11,769 bases of DNA from JADGGM01 sp027307005 (GCA_035455745.1 DATIEP010000070.1:1-11769); one strand, 5' to 3'. Counted from the first letter of the stretch, positions 1-7,295 are shown. The notes: generated by a model from the sequence alone, not told the origin. Made by a program: numbers and translations.

Positions 1-88
1 CTGTAGCCGTTCTGTCCGTCGTGTCCGGCCTTGTCCGCCTGTAGCCTTTCAGTCCGGCCCTGTCCGTCGTGTCCGGCCTTGTCCGCCT
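1..88. repeat. Intergenic GTCCG-core tandem repeat (truncated by window edge)
   Basis: A 29-bp segment beginning CTGTCCGTCG is repeated exactly at 12-40 and 60-88, 48 bp apart. CTGTAGCC also occurs at 1-8 and 39-46. Inside the array the pentamer GTCCG recurs at 14, 23, 33, 52, 62, 71 and 81, that is every 9-10 bp with one skipped slot. The array ends immediately before the TAA stop of the minus-strand CPXCG gene, so it lies in that transcript's 3' region. Its left end is outside the window, so total copy number is unknown. No ORF or clear intrinsic terminator is visible in it. It could be a dispersed intergenic repeat family or a variable-number tandem repeat. Confidence 0.75.
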
Positions 89-355
89 TTAGTCGAGGGC
101 TGTGATCGTCACGGCGGCCTGGCCCTCGCGGCCGTACGTGACGTGCACCTGCCACGGCTGGCAGCAGACTTCGCAGTCTTCCTCGTAGCGCTGGTCCGCG
201 CCGCCGCCCGGATCGATCGCGATGTCCACGGCTTCGCCGCAATAGGGACACACGACCATCGCTTCGGTGTCGACCGTGCCGTCGCCTAACGGAAACTCGT
301 CGTCGAGATCCTCGGGCAGTTCGTCGTTGTCGTCGTCGTCGGAGAAGAGGCGCAT
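89..355 (-). CDS. CPXCG-motif cysteine-rich small protein
   Basis: This 88-residue protein matches the small bacterial CPXCG cysteine-rich family, whose biochemical role is not established. Two Cys pairs look like a zinc ribbon: CPYCGE at residues 36-41 (C36, C39), and C61/C64 followed by C65 in a segment around residues 57-68 (YEEDCEVCCQPW). The first 30 residues are an acidic tail with runs of Asp and Glu, encoded by a GTC/GTT-type triplet run on the plus strand. The ATG follows the TGA of the upstream MPN-domain gene by a single base (TGAcATG) and has no clear ribosome site of its own, so translation is probably coupled to that gene. Structural zinc binding is inferred from the cysteines; no partner is known. 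Confidence 0.85.
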   Translation of the reverse strand: MRLFSDDDDNDELPEDLDDEFPLGDGTVDTEAMVVCPYCGEAVDIAIDPGGGADQRYEEDCEVCCQPWQVHVTYGREGQAAVTITALD

Positions 356-356
356 G

Positions 357-1880
357 TCAGGGCCGCGGGCACTTGGAGGCGTCGAACGTGTTGTTCACGT
401 CGCCGATTTGCGAGGACAGCTTGCGGAACCGGGCTTCGCGCGCGCTGTCGATGCTGGTGTGCACGGTGCGGTACGCGCCGGCGAGGGCGATGTACGCATC
501 GTCAGCTCCCTCGTAGCCGACGCCGAGTCCGCGGCAGGTGAGGCGCTTCGTCGTGAAGTCGGCGGCGCGATCCTGGAAGTTCCGGATGGCCTGCTCCAGC
601 GAATCGGCGAGCGCGTCGAACTTCTGCATCCTCGGATTGGACGACGGCGCGACTGCGTTAGGCGCGGGCGTGGCTGCGGGCGGCGCCGCGGCGGTCACCG
701 TGGGCGCCGTCTGCGACGCGGGAGGAGCGGTGGTCGTCGCGTTCGCGGTTCCGCCGCTCGTCGGCTGGCGCACCGGAGGAGTCGACACGGCGGTGCTGTT
801 GGCCGGCGCCATGGCGGGCGGCGCGCTGCTCATCGACCCGCCGGTTGGGAGACCAGCCGTATCGCGCGGCGGCGCGTACAGCGCGCTGTCGGCGGCGCGG
901 GTGTTGGGCGCGGGTGCGGGTGTCGATGGAGACGACGAGAAGAGCCCGCTCGCCAATCCGGCCGGGGGCTCGATGGTCCCTCGGTGGTTCCACCACCAGA
1001 GTCCTGCGGCCCCTGCGCCGATGACTAACAGAAGCACGGCCACGGCGCCGAAGCGGAATCGCCGCGGCTCGGGCATCGGGGGCAGTGGCAGGTCGTCCTC
1101 GAAGAGCGCGGCTTCGGGCAGCATGACTGGCAGTGTCGGCTGCGCGGTGAGACCGGCCAGCGCCGGATCGACGGGGTCCGGCGATTGGCGTCGAGGTGGC
1201 GGCATGTGGGGGCGACGTTCGGACCGGTCGCCTTCGACGGGCTGTTCGGTGCGGTAGTTCGCCCAATCGATGAGTGTGCGTTTCCGTCCGCCTGGCAGGA
1301 GGGCGTCGTCTTCGACGATTTCGTCGAACGGAATGAGCAGTCCGCTCAAGCCGCCGCCCGGGTGCAGCCTGAAGAATCCGCCGGTTGGTTCGGGGCCAGT
1401 GGTAGCGATGACGAGTCCCGACTGCCACGGTTCGCGGAAGCGTTCGCGGTGGGTTTCGAGGTCGAGGCGGGCGGGCGAGCTGCCGACGAACGGCGCGCTG
1501 TGGTACCATCCCATCAACCCGGCGCGCCGTCGGCGCAGCTCGAGCTGCATCCCGAGCCACTCTTCTTCAGGGATCTGGACCGGTTCGGTTTCGCCGATGA
1601 CGTGACCTGTCCGCATCGCGCTCGTAATGACCACGTAGCGCGACCCGGTATCCGGACACTCGAAGAGGTTGCCGAGTAGGAAGCCCATGAGTTCCTGCTC
1701 GGGATCGGACCGGAGATGGCGCATTGCTTCGCGCAGCGCGCCCTGAGTAATGAATAGCGGCACATCCGCACCCGACGCGGAGTCGGCGCCGTTCGATCCT
1801 GCTGGTATCCAGTGGATCGACCGCGCGACCGGCATCGGTTTGCGCAACATCATGAAACCGCTTTGCATCGGCGTACTCAA
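357..1880 (-). CDS. Membrane-anchored MPN/JAB-domain protein with degenerate JAMM motif
   Basis: This is a 507-residue protein of three parts. Residues about 40-190 resemble the MPN/JAB (JAMM metalloprotease) fold: E63 lies in ELMGFLLG, and GWYHSAPFVG starts at residue 124 with H127 and ends in a motif Asp, D140. In active JAMM enzymes the motif is H-S/T-H-P-x6-S-x2-D. Here the second His is A129 and the Ser is A137, so the zinc site looks incomplete and the domain may be a non-catalytic binding module. A Pro-rich linker leads to one membrane helix at about 275-297, ending in WWW. Next comes a long Ala/Pro/Thr/Ser-rich spacer, then a C-terminal domain of about 90 residues with two Cys, probably extracytoplasmic because Arg residues precede the helix. 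The start is TTG, chosen because AAGAGGTG at 1889-1896 sits 8 bases upstream; ATG at codon 5 is too far from it. Confidence 0.8.
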   Translation of the reverse strand: MSTPMQSGFMMLRKPMPVARSIHWIPAGSNGADSASGADVPLFITQGALREAMRHLRSDPEQELMGFLLGNLFECPDTGSRYVVITSAMRTGHVIGETEPVQIPEEEWLGMQLELRRRRAGLMGWYHSAPFVGSSPARLDLETHRERFREPWQSGLVIATTGPEPTGGFFRLHPGGGLSGLLIPFDEIVEDDALLPGGRKRTLIDWANYRTEQPVEGDRSERRPHMPPPRRQSPDPVDPALAGLTAQPTLPVMLPEAALFEDDLPLPPMPEPRRFRFGAVAVLLLVIGAGAAGLWWWNHRGTIEPPAGLASGLFSSSPSTPAPAPNTRAADSALYAPPRDTAGLPTGGSMSSAPPAMAPANSTAVSTPPVRQPTSGGTANATTTAPPASQTAPTVTAAAPPAATPAPNAVAPSSNPRMQKFDALADSLEQAIRNFQDRAADFTTKRLTCRGLGVGYEGADDAYIALAGAYRTVHTSIDSAREARFRKLSSQIGDVNNTFDASKCPRP

Positions 1881-1899
1881 TGCAACGGCACCTCTTAGA

Positions 1900-1912
1900 A
1901 GCCAACTTGGCT
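1900..1912. promoter_or_regulatory. Palindrome AGCCAA-C-TTGGCT over the predicted start site
   Basis: A perfect 6+6 inverted repeat with one central base lies between the predicted -10 box and the ribosome site of the minus-strand MPN gene, covering its likely transcription start. The position suits a repressor operator. The RNA could alternatively form a small AGCCA/TGGCT stem with a 3-base loop. The binding factor is unknown. Confidence 0.3.
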
Positions 1913-1913
1913 A

Positions 1914-1941
1914 ATCATACAACCCTGCTTGAGAGGGTAAA
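1914..1941 (-). promoter_or_regulatory. Sigma-70-like promoter for the MPN-domain gene
   Basis: Read on the minus strand, TATGAT (plus 1914-1919) matches the -10 consensus at 5 of 6 positions. TTTACC (plus 1936-1941) matches the -35 at 4 of 6, with a 16-base spacer. The predicted start is near 1907, leaving a short leader with the ribosome site at 1889-1896 and the TTG start at 1880. This is read by eye; no experimental support. Confidence 0.45.
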
Positions 1942-2094
1942 GAGCGAAAAATTGGAGACCGGACCGTTTTCTTGCTTACGCATGGGCTCGGTATCGTCTC
2001 GCCCGGGGTTTGCTACCCAGCAGACTGATATTTGTGCATGGATGACTCATCCGTGGCGGCATCGAGTTTCCATCTTTCACATTGATTTCTTGTT

Positions 2095-2112
2095 TCACAA
2101 CACGTTTTGTGA
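2095..2112. promoter_or_regulatory. Inverted repeat TCACAA-N6-TTGTGA
   Basis: TCACAA (2095-2100) and TTGTGA (2107-2112) form a perfect inverted repeat with a 6-base spacer. Further half-sites flank it on both sides: TTTCACA at 2075-2081 and TTTTGTGA at 2126-2133. The nested symmetry about 85-100 bases upstream of wecB suggests an operator cluster. The arms resemble CRP/FNR-type half-sites but in inverted order, so the factor cannot be named. Confidence 0.3.
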
Positions 2113-2159
2113 TCGAGGCCCATCTTTTTGTGACTGAAATGCACTTTAGGGACGTCCGC

Positions 2160-2178
2160 CGCTCGAAGGTTTCGAGCG
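2160..2178 (+). promoter_or_regulatory. Perfect 8-bp hairpin in the wecB leader
   Basis: CGCTCGAA and TTCGAGCG pair perfectly around a GGT loop and end 16 bases before the wecB ATG. There is no good Shine-Dalgarno sequence between the hairpin and the start, so the structure may influence translation initiation. It has no following T-run and is therefore not an intrinsic terminator. Confidence 0.4.
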
Positions 2179-2194
2179 ACCTGCGCTCGATACG

Positions 2195-3253
2195 ATGAAG
2201 CTCCTGCATGTCGTAGGGGCGCGCCCCAATTTCCCCAAGCTTGCTCCTGTGCATCGCGCGGCGGCGCGAGCGGGATTGGTGCAAACCGTCGTCCACACCG
2301 GGCAACATTACGACGATGCGATGTCGGGCGCGTTCTTTCGCGACCTTGGCATTCCGCAGCCCGAGGTGGACTTGGGGGTCGGTTCGGCGTCGCACGCGGT
2401 GCAGACCGCTCGAATCATCGAGCGGATCGAGCCGGTGCTCGACCGGGAGCGGCCGGACTGGGTCGTGGTTTATGGCGACGTCAATTCGACCATGGCCGCG
2501 GCGATCGTGGCCGTCAAACTGGGTCTTCGTGTCGCGCACGTCGAGGCGGGGCTGCGCAGCCGCGACTGGACGATGCCGGAGGAAATCAACCGCATCGTGA
2601 CGGACCGGCTCGCGTCGCTGCTGCTCACGCCGTCGCGCGACGCGGACGAGACGCTGCGCGCGGAGGGCGAACCGGCCGACGAAATTGTGTTCGTGGGCAA
2701 CGTGATGATCGACTCGCTGCTCCACGCGTTGCCGCAGGCGCGGGCGTCGGGGTTCCGCGCCAAGTTAGGCGTGGACGGGCGTTCGGTGGTCGTGACGCTC
2801 CACCGTCCATCCAACGTGGACGAGCGGCGGCGTTTGGCCGGGATCGCGGATGCGCTGCGCGATCTGTCGCGCGACTATTCGGTGATTTTCCCCGCGCACC
2901 CGCGGACGCAGCAGCGGCTCCGCGAGTTCGGCCTCGACCTGGGGTCCGTGAGGCTGCTCGAGCCGGTGGGCTACGCCGAGATGCTGGACCTGGTGCAGGG
3001 GGCGCACGTGGTCGTCACCGATTCCGGGGGACTCCAGGAGGAAACCACCGCGCTCGGCGTCCCGTGCCTAACGGTACGCGAGAACACGGAGCGGCCGATC
3101 ACGATCACCGAAGGGACCAACCGGTTGGTGCCGGACCCGGCCGCGCTCGCGGTCGCCGTGCGTTCCGTTAGGCGGACGGATTCGCCGCGCCGGCCGGAAG
3201 GATGGGACGGAGCGGCGGGAGAACGTATCGCGCACGCGCTCGCGACGCACTGA
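2195..3253 (+). CDS. wecB: UDP-N-acetylglucosamine 2-epimerase (non-hydrolysing)
   Basis: WecB interconverts UDP-GlcNAc and UDP-ManNAc in the cytoplasm, supplying ManNAc-type precursors for surface glycans. The 352-residue length is close to the family norm of about 370. The family motifs are present in order: VGARPNFPKLAP (7-18), HTGQHYDDAMS (34-44), GDVNST (94-99), HVEAGLRS (115-122), PEEINR (128-133), HRPSNVD (203-209), HPRT, DSGGLQEE and ENTERP. D95, E117, E130 and H203 correspond to the E. coli catalytic residues D95, E117, E131 and H213, so the enzyme should be active. The ATG is fixed by the motif near residue 1; the ribosome site is weak. It opens the plus-strand cluster and is followed after 16 bases by an acyltransferase. 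No wecC-type dehydrogenase is in the window, so the fate of UDP-ManNAc is open. Confidence 0.95.
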   Translation: MKLLHVVGARPNFPKLAPVHRAAARAGLVQTVVHTGQHYDDAMSGAFFRDLGIPQPEVDLGVGSASHAVQTARIIERIEPVLDRERPDWVVVYGDVNSTMAAAIVAVKLGLRVAHVEAGLRSRDWTMPEEINRIVTDRLASLLLTPSRDADETLRAEGEPADEIVFVGNVMIDSLLHALPQARASGFRAKLGVDGRSVVVTLHRPSNVDERRRLAGIADALRDLSRDYSVIFPAHPRTQQRLREFGLDLGSVRLLEPVGYAEMLDLVQGAHVVVTDSGGLQEETTALGVPCLTVRENTERPITITEGTNRLVPDPAALAVAVRSVRRTDSPRRPEGWDGAAGERIAHALATH

Positions 3254-3269
3254 CCACGGGCCCGCGACG

Positions 3270-4511
3270 GTGACCACGACATCGCTCGAAACCCGGCTCG
3301 CCGCGGGCTACGCCGGATCGCCGTCGGAGCCGCGCGTGCTGGCACTCGATGGCGTGCGAGGCCTCGCGATCATCGTCGTCATGATCAACAACGTATACCC
3401 GCCCACCCACGCCGCCCTCGCGGGCGCCACCGGATTCGTGTGGCATCTCTCGAACCTCGGCTGGGTCGGCGTGGACCTGTTTTTCGTGCTGTCCGGATTC
3501 CTGATCACCGGGATCCTGAGCGACACAAAAAATGCGCCCCGCTACCTGCGCAATTTTTATGGACGACGAATCGTCCGCATCTTCCCGCTGTTCTATGCGG
3601 CCTTGTGCGTGATCTACTTCGTAGTCCCGGCACTCCTGCACCATCCGGGCGGCAGCGTTGCCCAACTGCATCGCTTGAAATGGTTCGAGTGGTTCTACGT
3701 TGGCAACTTCGGCTACTATTTCGTCGGATATCCGCCGTTTCCAACCGTGCACCTGTGGTCGCTCGCGGTGGAAGAGCAGTTCTATTTCGTGTGGCCGCTC
3801 ATCGTGCTGCTGGTCGAGCGCGAGACACTCAAGAAGCTGTGCGTCGCGCTCATCGCGGCGAGCGTCGCGCTCAGTATCCTGTGGATGCTCACGTCGGGGG
3901 ACGAGAAGGCCCTCTATCTCCTCACGCCGTTCCGAGCGCAGGGCCTGCTCCTCGGCGCCTTGATGGCGCTCACGCTGCGCGGTCCGGGCGGAGCGCGCGC
4001 GTTGACCCGGTGGCTCAAGCCGCTGGCGCTCGCGAGTGCCGGACCCGCGCTCGCGCTCATGCTCTGGACCGAGCTCAGTCGCTCGAGGCTCGCCGCCGCC
4101 GTCGTCGGCACGCTGGGATTCCCGCTCATCGTGTTTGCGTTAGGCGGATTGCTGTTGGCCGCCGTGGGCGCGGCGCCCGGATCGCGCACGCACCGGTTCT
4201 TCACCAGCAAAACCATGCGCTTCATGGGGCGCTACAGCTACGCCATGTATGTCTTCCACGAATTCGTGCTGTGGGGCGCCAACACCTTTGTGCCCTGGAC
4301 GGTCGCGCCGCCCAAAGTGTGGGGCTCCCATGTTCCGTTGGGAATCGCCGTGCTCGTCGGCGTGGTTGGCGTGACCGTTGCTCTGTCGCTCCTCAGCTGG
4401 CACCTGTACGAAAAGCAGTTCTTGAAGCTCAAGCGGTACTTCCCGTATGCGCGAGAGGTCCGGCAGGACACCGGCATCGCGGCGGACGTCGCGAGCGCCG
4501 CGATTCCCTAA
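3270..4511 (+). CDS. Acyltransferase family 3 (OafA/YrhL-like) membrane protein, copy A
   Basis: This 413-residue polytopic inner-membrane protein belongs to the acyltransferase-3 family, which O-acylates (often acetylates) sugars of surface glycans. Recognisable blocks are LDGVRGLAI (26-34), GVDLFFVLSGFLITGIL (67-83), the RRIVRIFPLFY loop, WSLAVEEQFYFVWP and GRYSYAMYVFH. In the well-studied members a conserved RX10H motif is essential; here R30 is followed at the His position by N41. The GTG start is the only sensible one before the first block and lies 16 bases after wecB, so the two are probably co-transcribed. The sequence is clearly homologous to the gene at 6054-7295, which has the same length and the same Asn. 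Whether it still transfers acyl groups is uncertain; its substrate is unknown. Confidence 0.9.
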   Translation: MTTTSLETRLAAGYAGSPSEPRVLALDGVRGLAIIVVMINNVYPPTHAALAGATGFVWHLSNLGWVGVDLFFVLSGFLITGILSDTKNAPRYLRNFYGRRIVRIFPLFYAALCVIYFVVPALLHHPGGSVAQLHRLKWFEWFYVGNFGYYFVGYPPFPTVHLWSLAVEEQFYFVWPLIVLLVERETLKKLCVALIAASVALSILWMLTSGDEKALYLLTPFRAQGLLLGALMALTLRGPGGARALTRWLKPLALASAGPALALMLWTELSRSRLAAAVVGTLGFPLIVFALGGLLLAAVGAAPGSRTHRFFTSKTMRFMGRYSYAMYVFHEFVLWGANTFVPWTVAPPKVWGSHVPLGIAVLVGVVGVTVALSLLSWHLYEKQFLKLKRYFPYAREVRQDTGIAADVASAAIP

Positions 4512-4551
4512 CGCGCGGTCGCGAGCGTCCATTTCTTTATCGGATTTTCCG

Positions 4552-6057
4552 GTGACCGCCTCTCTGGACCGCGATCAATACTTTCGCACCGACGATCTGC
4601 GCGAAGGCGTCGCCGGCCGCGCCATCCGCGGCGGCGCGTTCACCGTCGGGTCGCAGGCGTCGCAGTTCATCATTGGCTTGCTCGCGACGATGGTCATGGC
4701 GCGGCTCCTCACCCCGCGCGACTACGGCCTCATCGGCATGGTCACCGTCGTCACCGGATTCCTGACCATCTTCAAGGACATCGGCCTCTCGCGCGCCACC
4801 ATCCAGCGCAACGTGCTCACGCACGACGAGGCCAGCAGCCTGTTCTGGATCAACGGCGGCGTCGGTGTCTGCATCAGCCTGCTCACCGTGGCCATCGCGC
4901 CGGCCATCGCGCGGTTCTACGGCGAGCCGCGCCTAACGAACATCACCATCGCGCTCGCCTGCGGATTCCTGGTGAGCGGATTCAGCGTCCAGCACCAGGC
5001 GCTCCTCCGGCGACGCATGCGCTTCGGCATTCTCGCCGTCAACGATGTGTTCTCGATCGCCATCGCCGGCATCGTCGGCATCACGATGGCGTACGAGCGG
5101 ATGTCGTACTGGGCCATCGTCGGCAATCAGCTCAGCTTCACCATCAGCGGCGCCCTGCTCGCGTGGATCGTCTGTCCGTGGCGTCCGAGCTTGCCCAAGC
5201 GCAGCACGCGCGTGCGCGAGATGCTCGCGTTCGGCGGCAACATCACCGGCTTCACCGTGCTGAATTATTTCGCGCGGAACACCGACGACCTGCTCATCGG
5301 CCGCTTCTGGGGTTCGCAGCAACTGGGTCTCTACGCGAAAGCGTATCAGCTGCTCCTCTTCCCGCTCAATCAGATCAACCTGCCGGTCGGCGGCGTCGCA
5401 GTTCCGACGCTCAGCCGGCTGGTCGACGAGCCCGAGCGCTACCGCGCCGCCTTCGCGCGCACGCTCGAAAAGATCGTGCTGGTCACGCTGCCGCTCGTCG
5501 TGTTCCTCATGGTCTGCTCCGACTGGCTCATCGCCGTGGTACTCGGCGACCAGTGGTTAGGCGCAGCGCGGATTTTCATGTGGCTCGCGATCGCCGGATT
5601 CTTTCAGCCGATCGGATACACTACCGGCTGGCTGTTCACGAGTCAGAACCGCACCGGCGAGCTCTTGCGATTGGGCGTGATCACGTCCGCGCTTGCCGTT
5701 GCGTCGATTGCCGCCGGCGTGCACTGGGGCGCCGAGGGCGTCGCGAAATCGTACGGGCTCACGAGCGCGCTCATCACGACGCCGCTGAATTTGTGGTACG
5801 TGGGCCGCCGCGGGCCTGTGCGCACGTCGGACTTCTATAGGACGAGCGCCCCGGTCGCCATCGCCGCCATTGTCGCCGGCGGCGCCGTCTATCTATTTCA
5901 TCATTTCGCGCACCCGGCGCACGAGATCATCGGCTTGATCATCGGGTTCGGGATTACCGCAGTGGTTTTCCTTGCCGTGCTTTCGATGAGCTCCGGCGGG
6001 CGCGGCGCATTGCGGGACGTGAAGACATCGTTGGAGCACCTCCGCGGACGAGCGTGA
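4552..6057 (+). CDS. Wzx/WzxC-like polysaccharide flippase (MOP superfamily)
   Basis: This is a 501-residue polytopic membrane protein of the polysaccharide transporter (PST) branch of the MOP superfamily, close in style to WzxC-type 'lipopolysaccharide biosynthesis' proteins. Such proteins flip undecaprenyl-linked repeat units across the inner membrane. Typical features are the N-terminal amphipathic RAIRGGAFTVGSQ segment, MVMARLLTPRDYGLIGM near residue 50, the NTDDLLIGRFWGSQQLGLYAKAY block, and a dozen or more hydrophobic helices to the C-terminus. The frame is open from 4447, but I chose GTG at 4552 because an upstream start would overlap the previous gene by about 65 bases and add a non-conserved Arg/Ser-rich tail. 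The stop overlaps the GTG start of the next acyltransferase (GTGA). It sits between two acyltransferase paralogs, suggesting acylated units are its cargo (inference). Confidence 0.88.
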   Translation: MTASLDRDQYFRTDDLREGVAGRAIRGGAFTVGSQASQFIIGLLATMVMARLLTPRDYGLIGMVTVVTGFLTIFKDIGLSRATIQRNVLTHDEASSLFWINGGVGVCISLLTVAIAPAIARFYGEPRLTNITIALACGFLVSGFSVQHQALLRRRMRFGILAVNDVFSIAIAGIVGITMAYERMSYWAIVGNQLSFTISGALLAWIVCPWRPSLPKRSTRVREMLAFGGNITGFTVLNYFARNTDDLLIGRFWGSQQLGLYAKAYQLLLFPLNQINLPVGGVAVPTLSRLVDEPERYRAAFARTLEKIVLVTLPLVVFLMVCSDWLIAVVLGDQWLGAARIFMWLAIAGFFQPIGYTTGWLFTSQNRTGELLRLGVITSALAVASIAAGVHWGAEGVAKSYGLTSALITTPLNLWYVGRRGPVRTSDFYRTSAPVAIAAIVAGGAVYLFHHFAHPAHEIIGLIIGFGITAVVFLAVLSMSSGGRGALRDVKTSLEHLRGRA

Positions 6058-7295
6058 CCGACACACCGTCGACGACACACGGCATGACCCCGGCGAGGAC
6101 GGATAAGCGCGTTCCCGCGCTCGACGGTGTGCGCGGGCTGGCGATCGTGCTCGTCCTCATCAACAACGTCTATCCGAACAGGCCGCCCCTCTCGGCGTTC
6201 GATTATGGCGTTGCGCATCTTGCCAACTGCGGATGGATCGGCGTCGACCTGTTTTTCGTCTTGTCCGGATTCCTGATCACCGGAATTCTCCACGATACGA
6301 AAGGCGGCGCGCACTATTTCCGCACGTTTTACCTGCGGCGCATCCTCCGAATCTTCCCGCTTTACTACGGCACGCTCGCCTGCGTGTACTTCGTGTTCCC
6401 GCATTTCATGCAGCAGCAGCAGCAGACGAAATATTTGCTGAGCCGTCAGGCGCCGTTCGAGTGGACGTATTTCGCAAATCTGGGATACGCGCTGCGCGGG
6501 TATCCGCCGTTCCCGACGCTCCAGTTCTGGTCACTGGCCGTGGAAGAGCAATTCTACTTCGTGTGGCCGTTTCTGGTGTTTCTCCTCACGCGCAAGCGGC
6601 TCATGACGGTGTGCGCCGTGGGCCTCGCGGTGGCGCTCGCATTGCGAATCGTGTGGCTCACCAACGGCGGGACCGCGAACGCGATGTACATGCTCACGCC
6701 GTTCCACGCCGACGGACTCGCGATCGGCGCGCTCATCGCGCTCGTCATGCGCGGTCCTAACGGACTCGAGCCGCTCGAGCGCTGGGTGGCGCCGGTGGCC
6801 GCCATCTGCACGCCCATCGCCGCGGTGGCGCTGTACTTCGATCAGTTCACGCTGAATCCCGTTAGGCACGGGCCCCTGTATGCCGTGTGCTTCACCTGCG
6901 TGGACCTGGGCTTCGGCGCCCTGATGGTCGCGATGCTCGCTCGGCCCGCCGGCGCGCTCCACCGCGCGTTGTCGTCGCCCACGCTGCGGTTCCTTGGCCG
7001 GTACAGCTACGCGATGTATGTGTTTCACGGCTTCGTGCTCTGGGTGTTCCAGCGGTACGTGCCCTGGATGGCCTCGCCGCCACCCGTGTTCGGCACCCGT
7101 ATTCCCGCGAGCATCGCCGTGCTCCTGATCGTCGTGATCTGCACGGTCTGCCTCGCATTCGCGAGCTGGCACCTGTACGAGAAGCAATTCCTCAAGCTCA
7201 AGCGGTTCGTGCAGTACTCGAAAGACGTCGATCCAACTCGCGGCGCCCCGGGCGATGCGGCGGACGTCCCGCGCGCGTCGCTGGCAGCGCCCTGA
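6054..7295 (+). CDS. Acyltransferase family 3 (OafA/YrhL-like) membrane protein, copy B
   Basis: This 413-residue membrane acyltransferase is a paralog of the gene at 3270-4511. The two share INNVYP, GVDLFFVLSGFLITGIL, GYPPFPT, WSLAVEEQFYFVWP, GRYSYAMYVFH and SWHLYEKQFLKLKR, with divergent N- and C-terminal tails. As in copy A, the RX10H histidine is replaced: R27 is followed by N38 at the His position. A His in the AHLANCGW segment (H55) is shared with copy A (H59). The GTG start overlaps the flippase stop in a GTGA arrangement, indicating translational coupling; ATG at codon 11 is an alternative. A run of five Gln (CAG repeats near 6410-6423) lies in a predicted loop. The likely role is O-acylation of the glycan handled by this cluster; acyl group and target sugar are unknown. 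Confidence 0.9.
   Translation: MTDTPSTTHGMTPARTDKRVPALDGVRGLAIVLVLINNVYPNRPPLSAFDYGVAHLANCGWIGVDLFFVLSGFLITGILHDTKGGAHYFRTFYLRRILRIFPLYYGTLACVYFVFPHFMQQQQQTKYLLSRQAPFEWTYFANLGYALRGYPPFPTLQFWSLAVEEQFYFVWPFLVFLLTRKRLMTVCAVGLAVALALRIVWLTNGGTANAMYMLTPFHADGLAIGALIALVMRGPNGLEPLERWVAPVAAICTPIAAVALYFDQFTLNPVRHGPLYAVCFTCVDLGFGALMVAMLARPAGALHRALSSPTLRFLGRYSYAMYVFHGFVLWVFQRYVPWMASPPPVFGTRIPASIAVLLIVVICTVCLAFASWHLYEKQFLKLKRFVQYSKDVDPTRGAPGDAADVPRASLAAP

Larger units (their letters stand above)
1881..2194. other. Divergent intergenic control region
   Basis: These 314 bases separate the minus-strand MPN gene from wecB and are visibly richer in A and T than the flanking genes. The left part carries the minus promoter and palindrome. 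The right part carries TTTCACA or TTTTGTGA half-sites at 2075, 2093, 2105 and 2126, then a perfect hairpin at 2160-2178. A short open frame crosses the region (1880-2137, plus) but has no family resemblance and is not called as a gene. No convincing plus-strand -35/-10 pair could be picked by eye. Confidence 0.6.

Noticed and set aside
1251..1258. GCGGTAG ops-like string inside the MPN gene
   Set aside because: It lies in coding sequence on the opposite strand, lacks the final C and hairpin, and is not in a leader.
267..1679. Several long plus-strand open frames opposite the MPN gene
   Set aside because: Their products are low-complexity Arg/Gly/Ser/Ala-rich strings, while the minus-strand frame has clear domain structure; these are high-GC shadows.
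1880..2137. Plus-strand open frame of 85 codons in the divergent intergenic region
   Set aside because: No family resemblance, no ribosome site, and it overlaps the minus promoter and operator-like sites; better explained as chance.
6410..6424. CAG trinucleotide run encoding five Gln in acyltransferase B
   Set aside because: Short and in steps of three, so length change would not switch the gene off; probably just a loop polymorphism.
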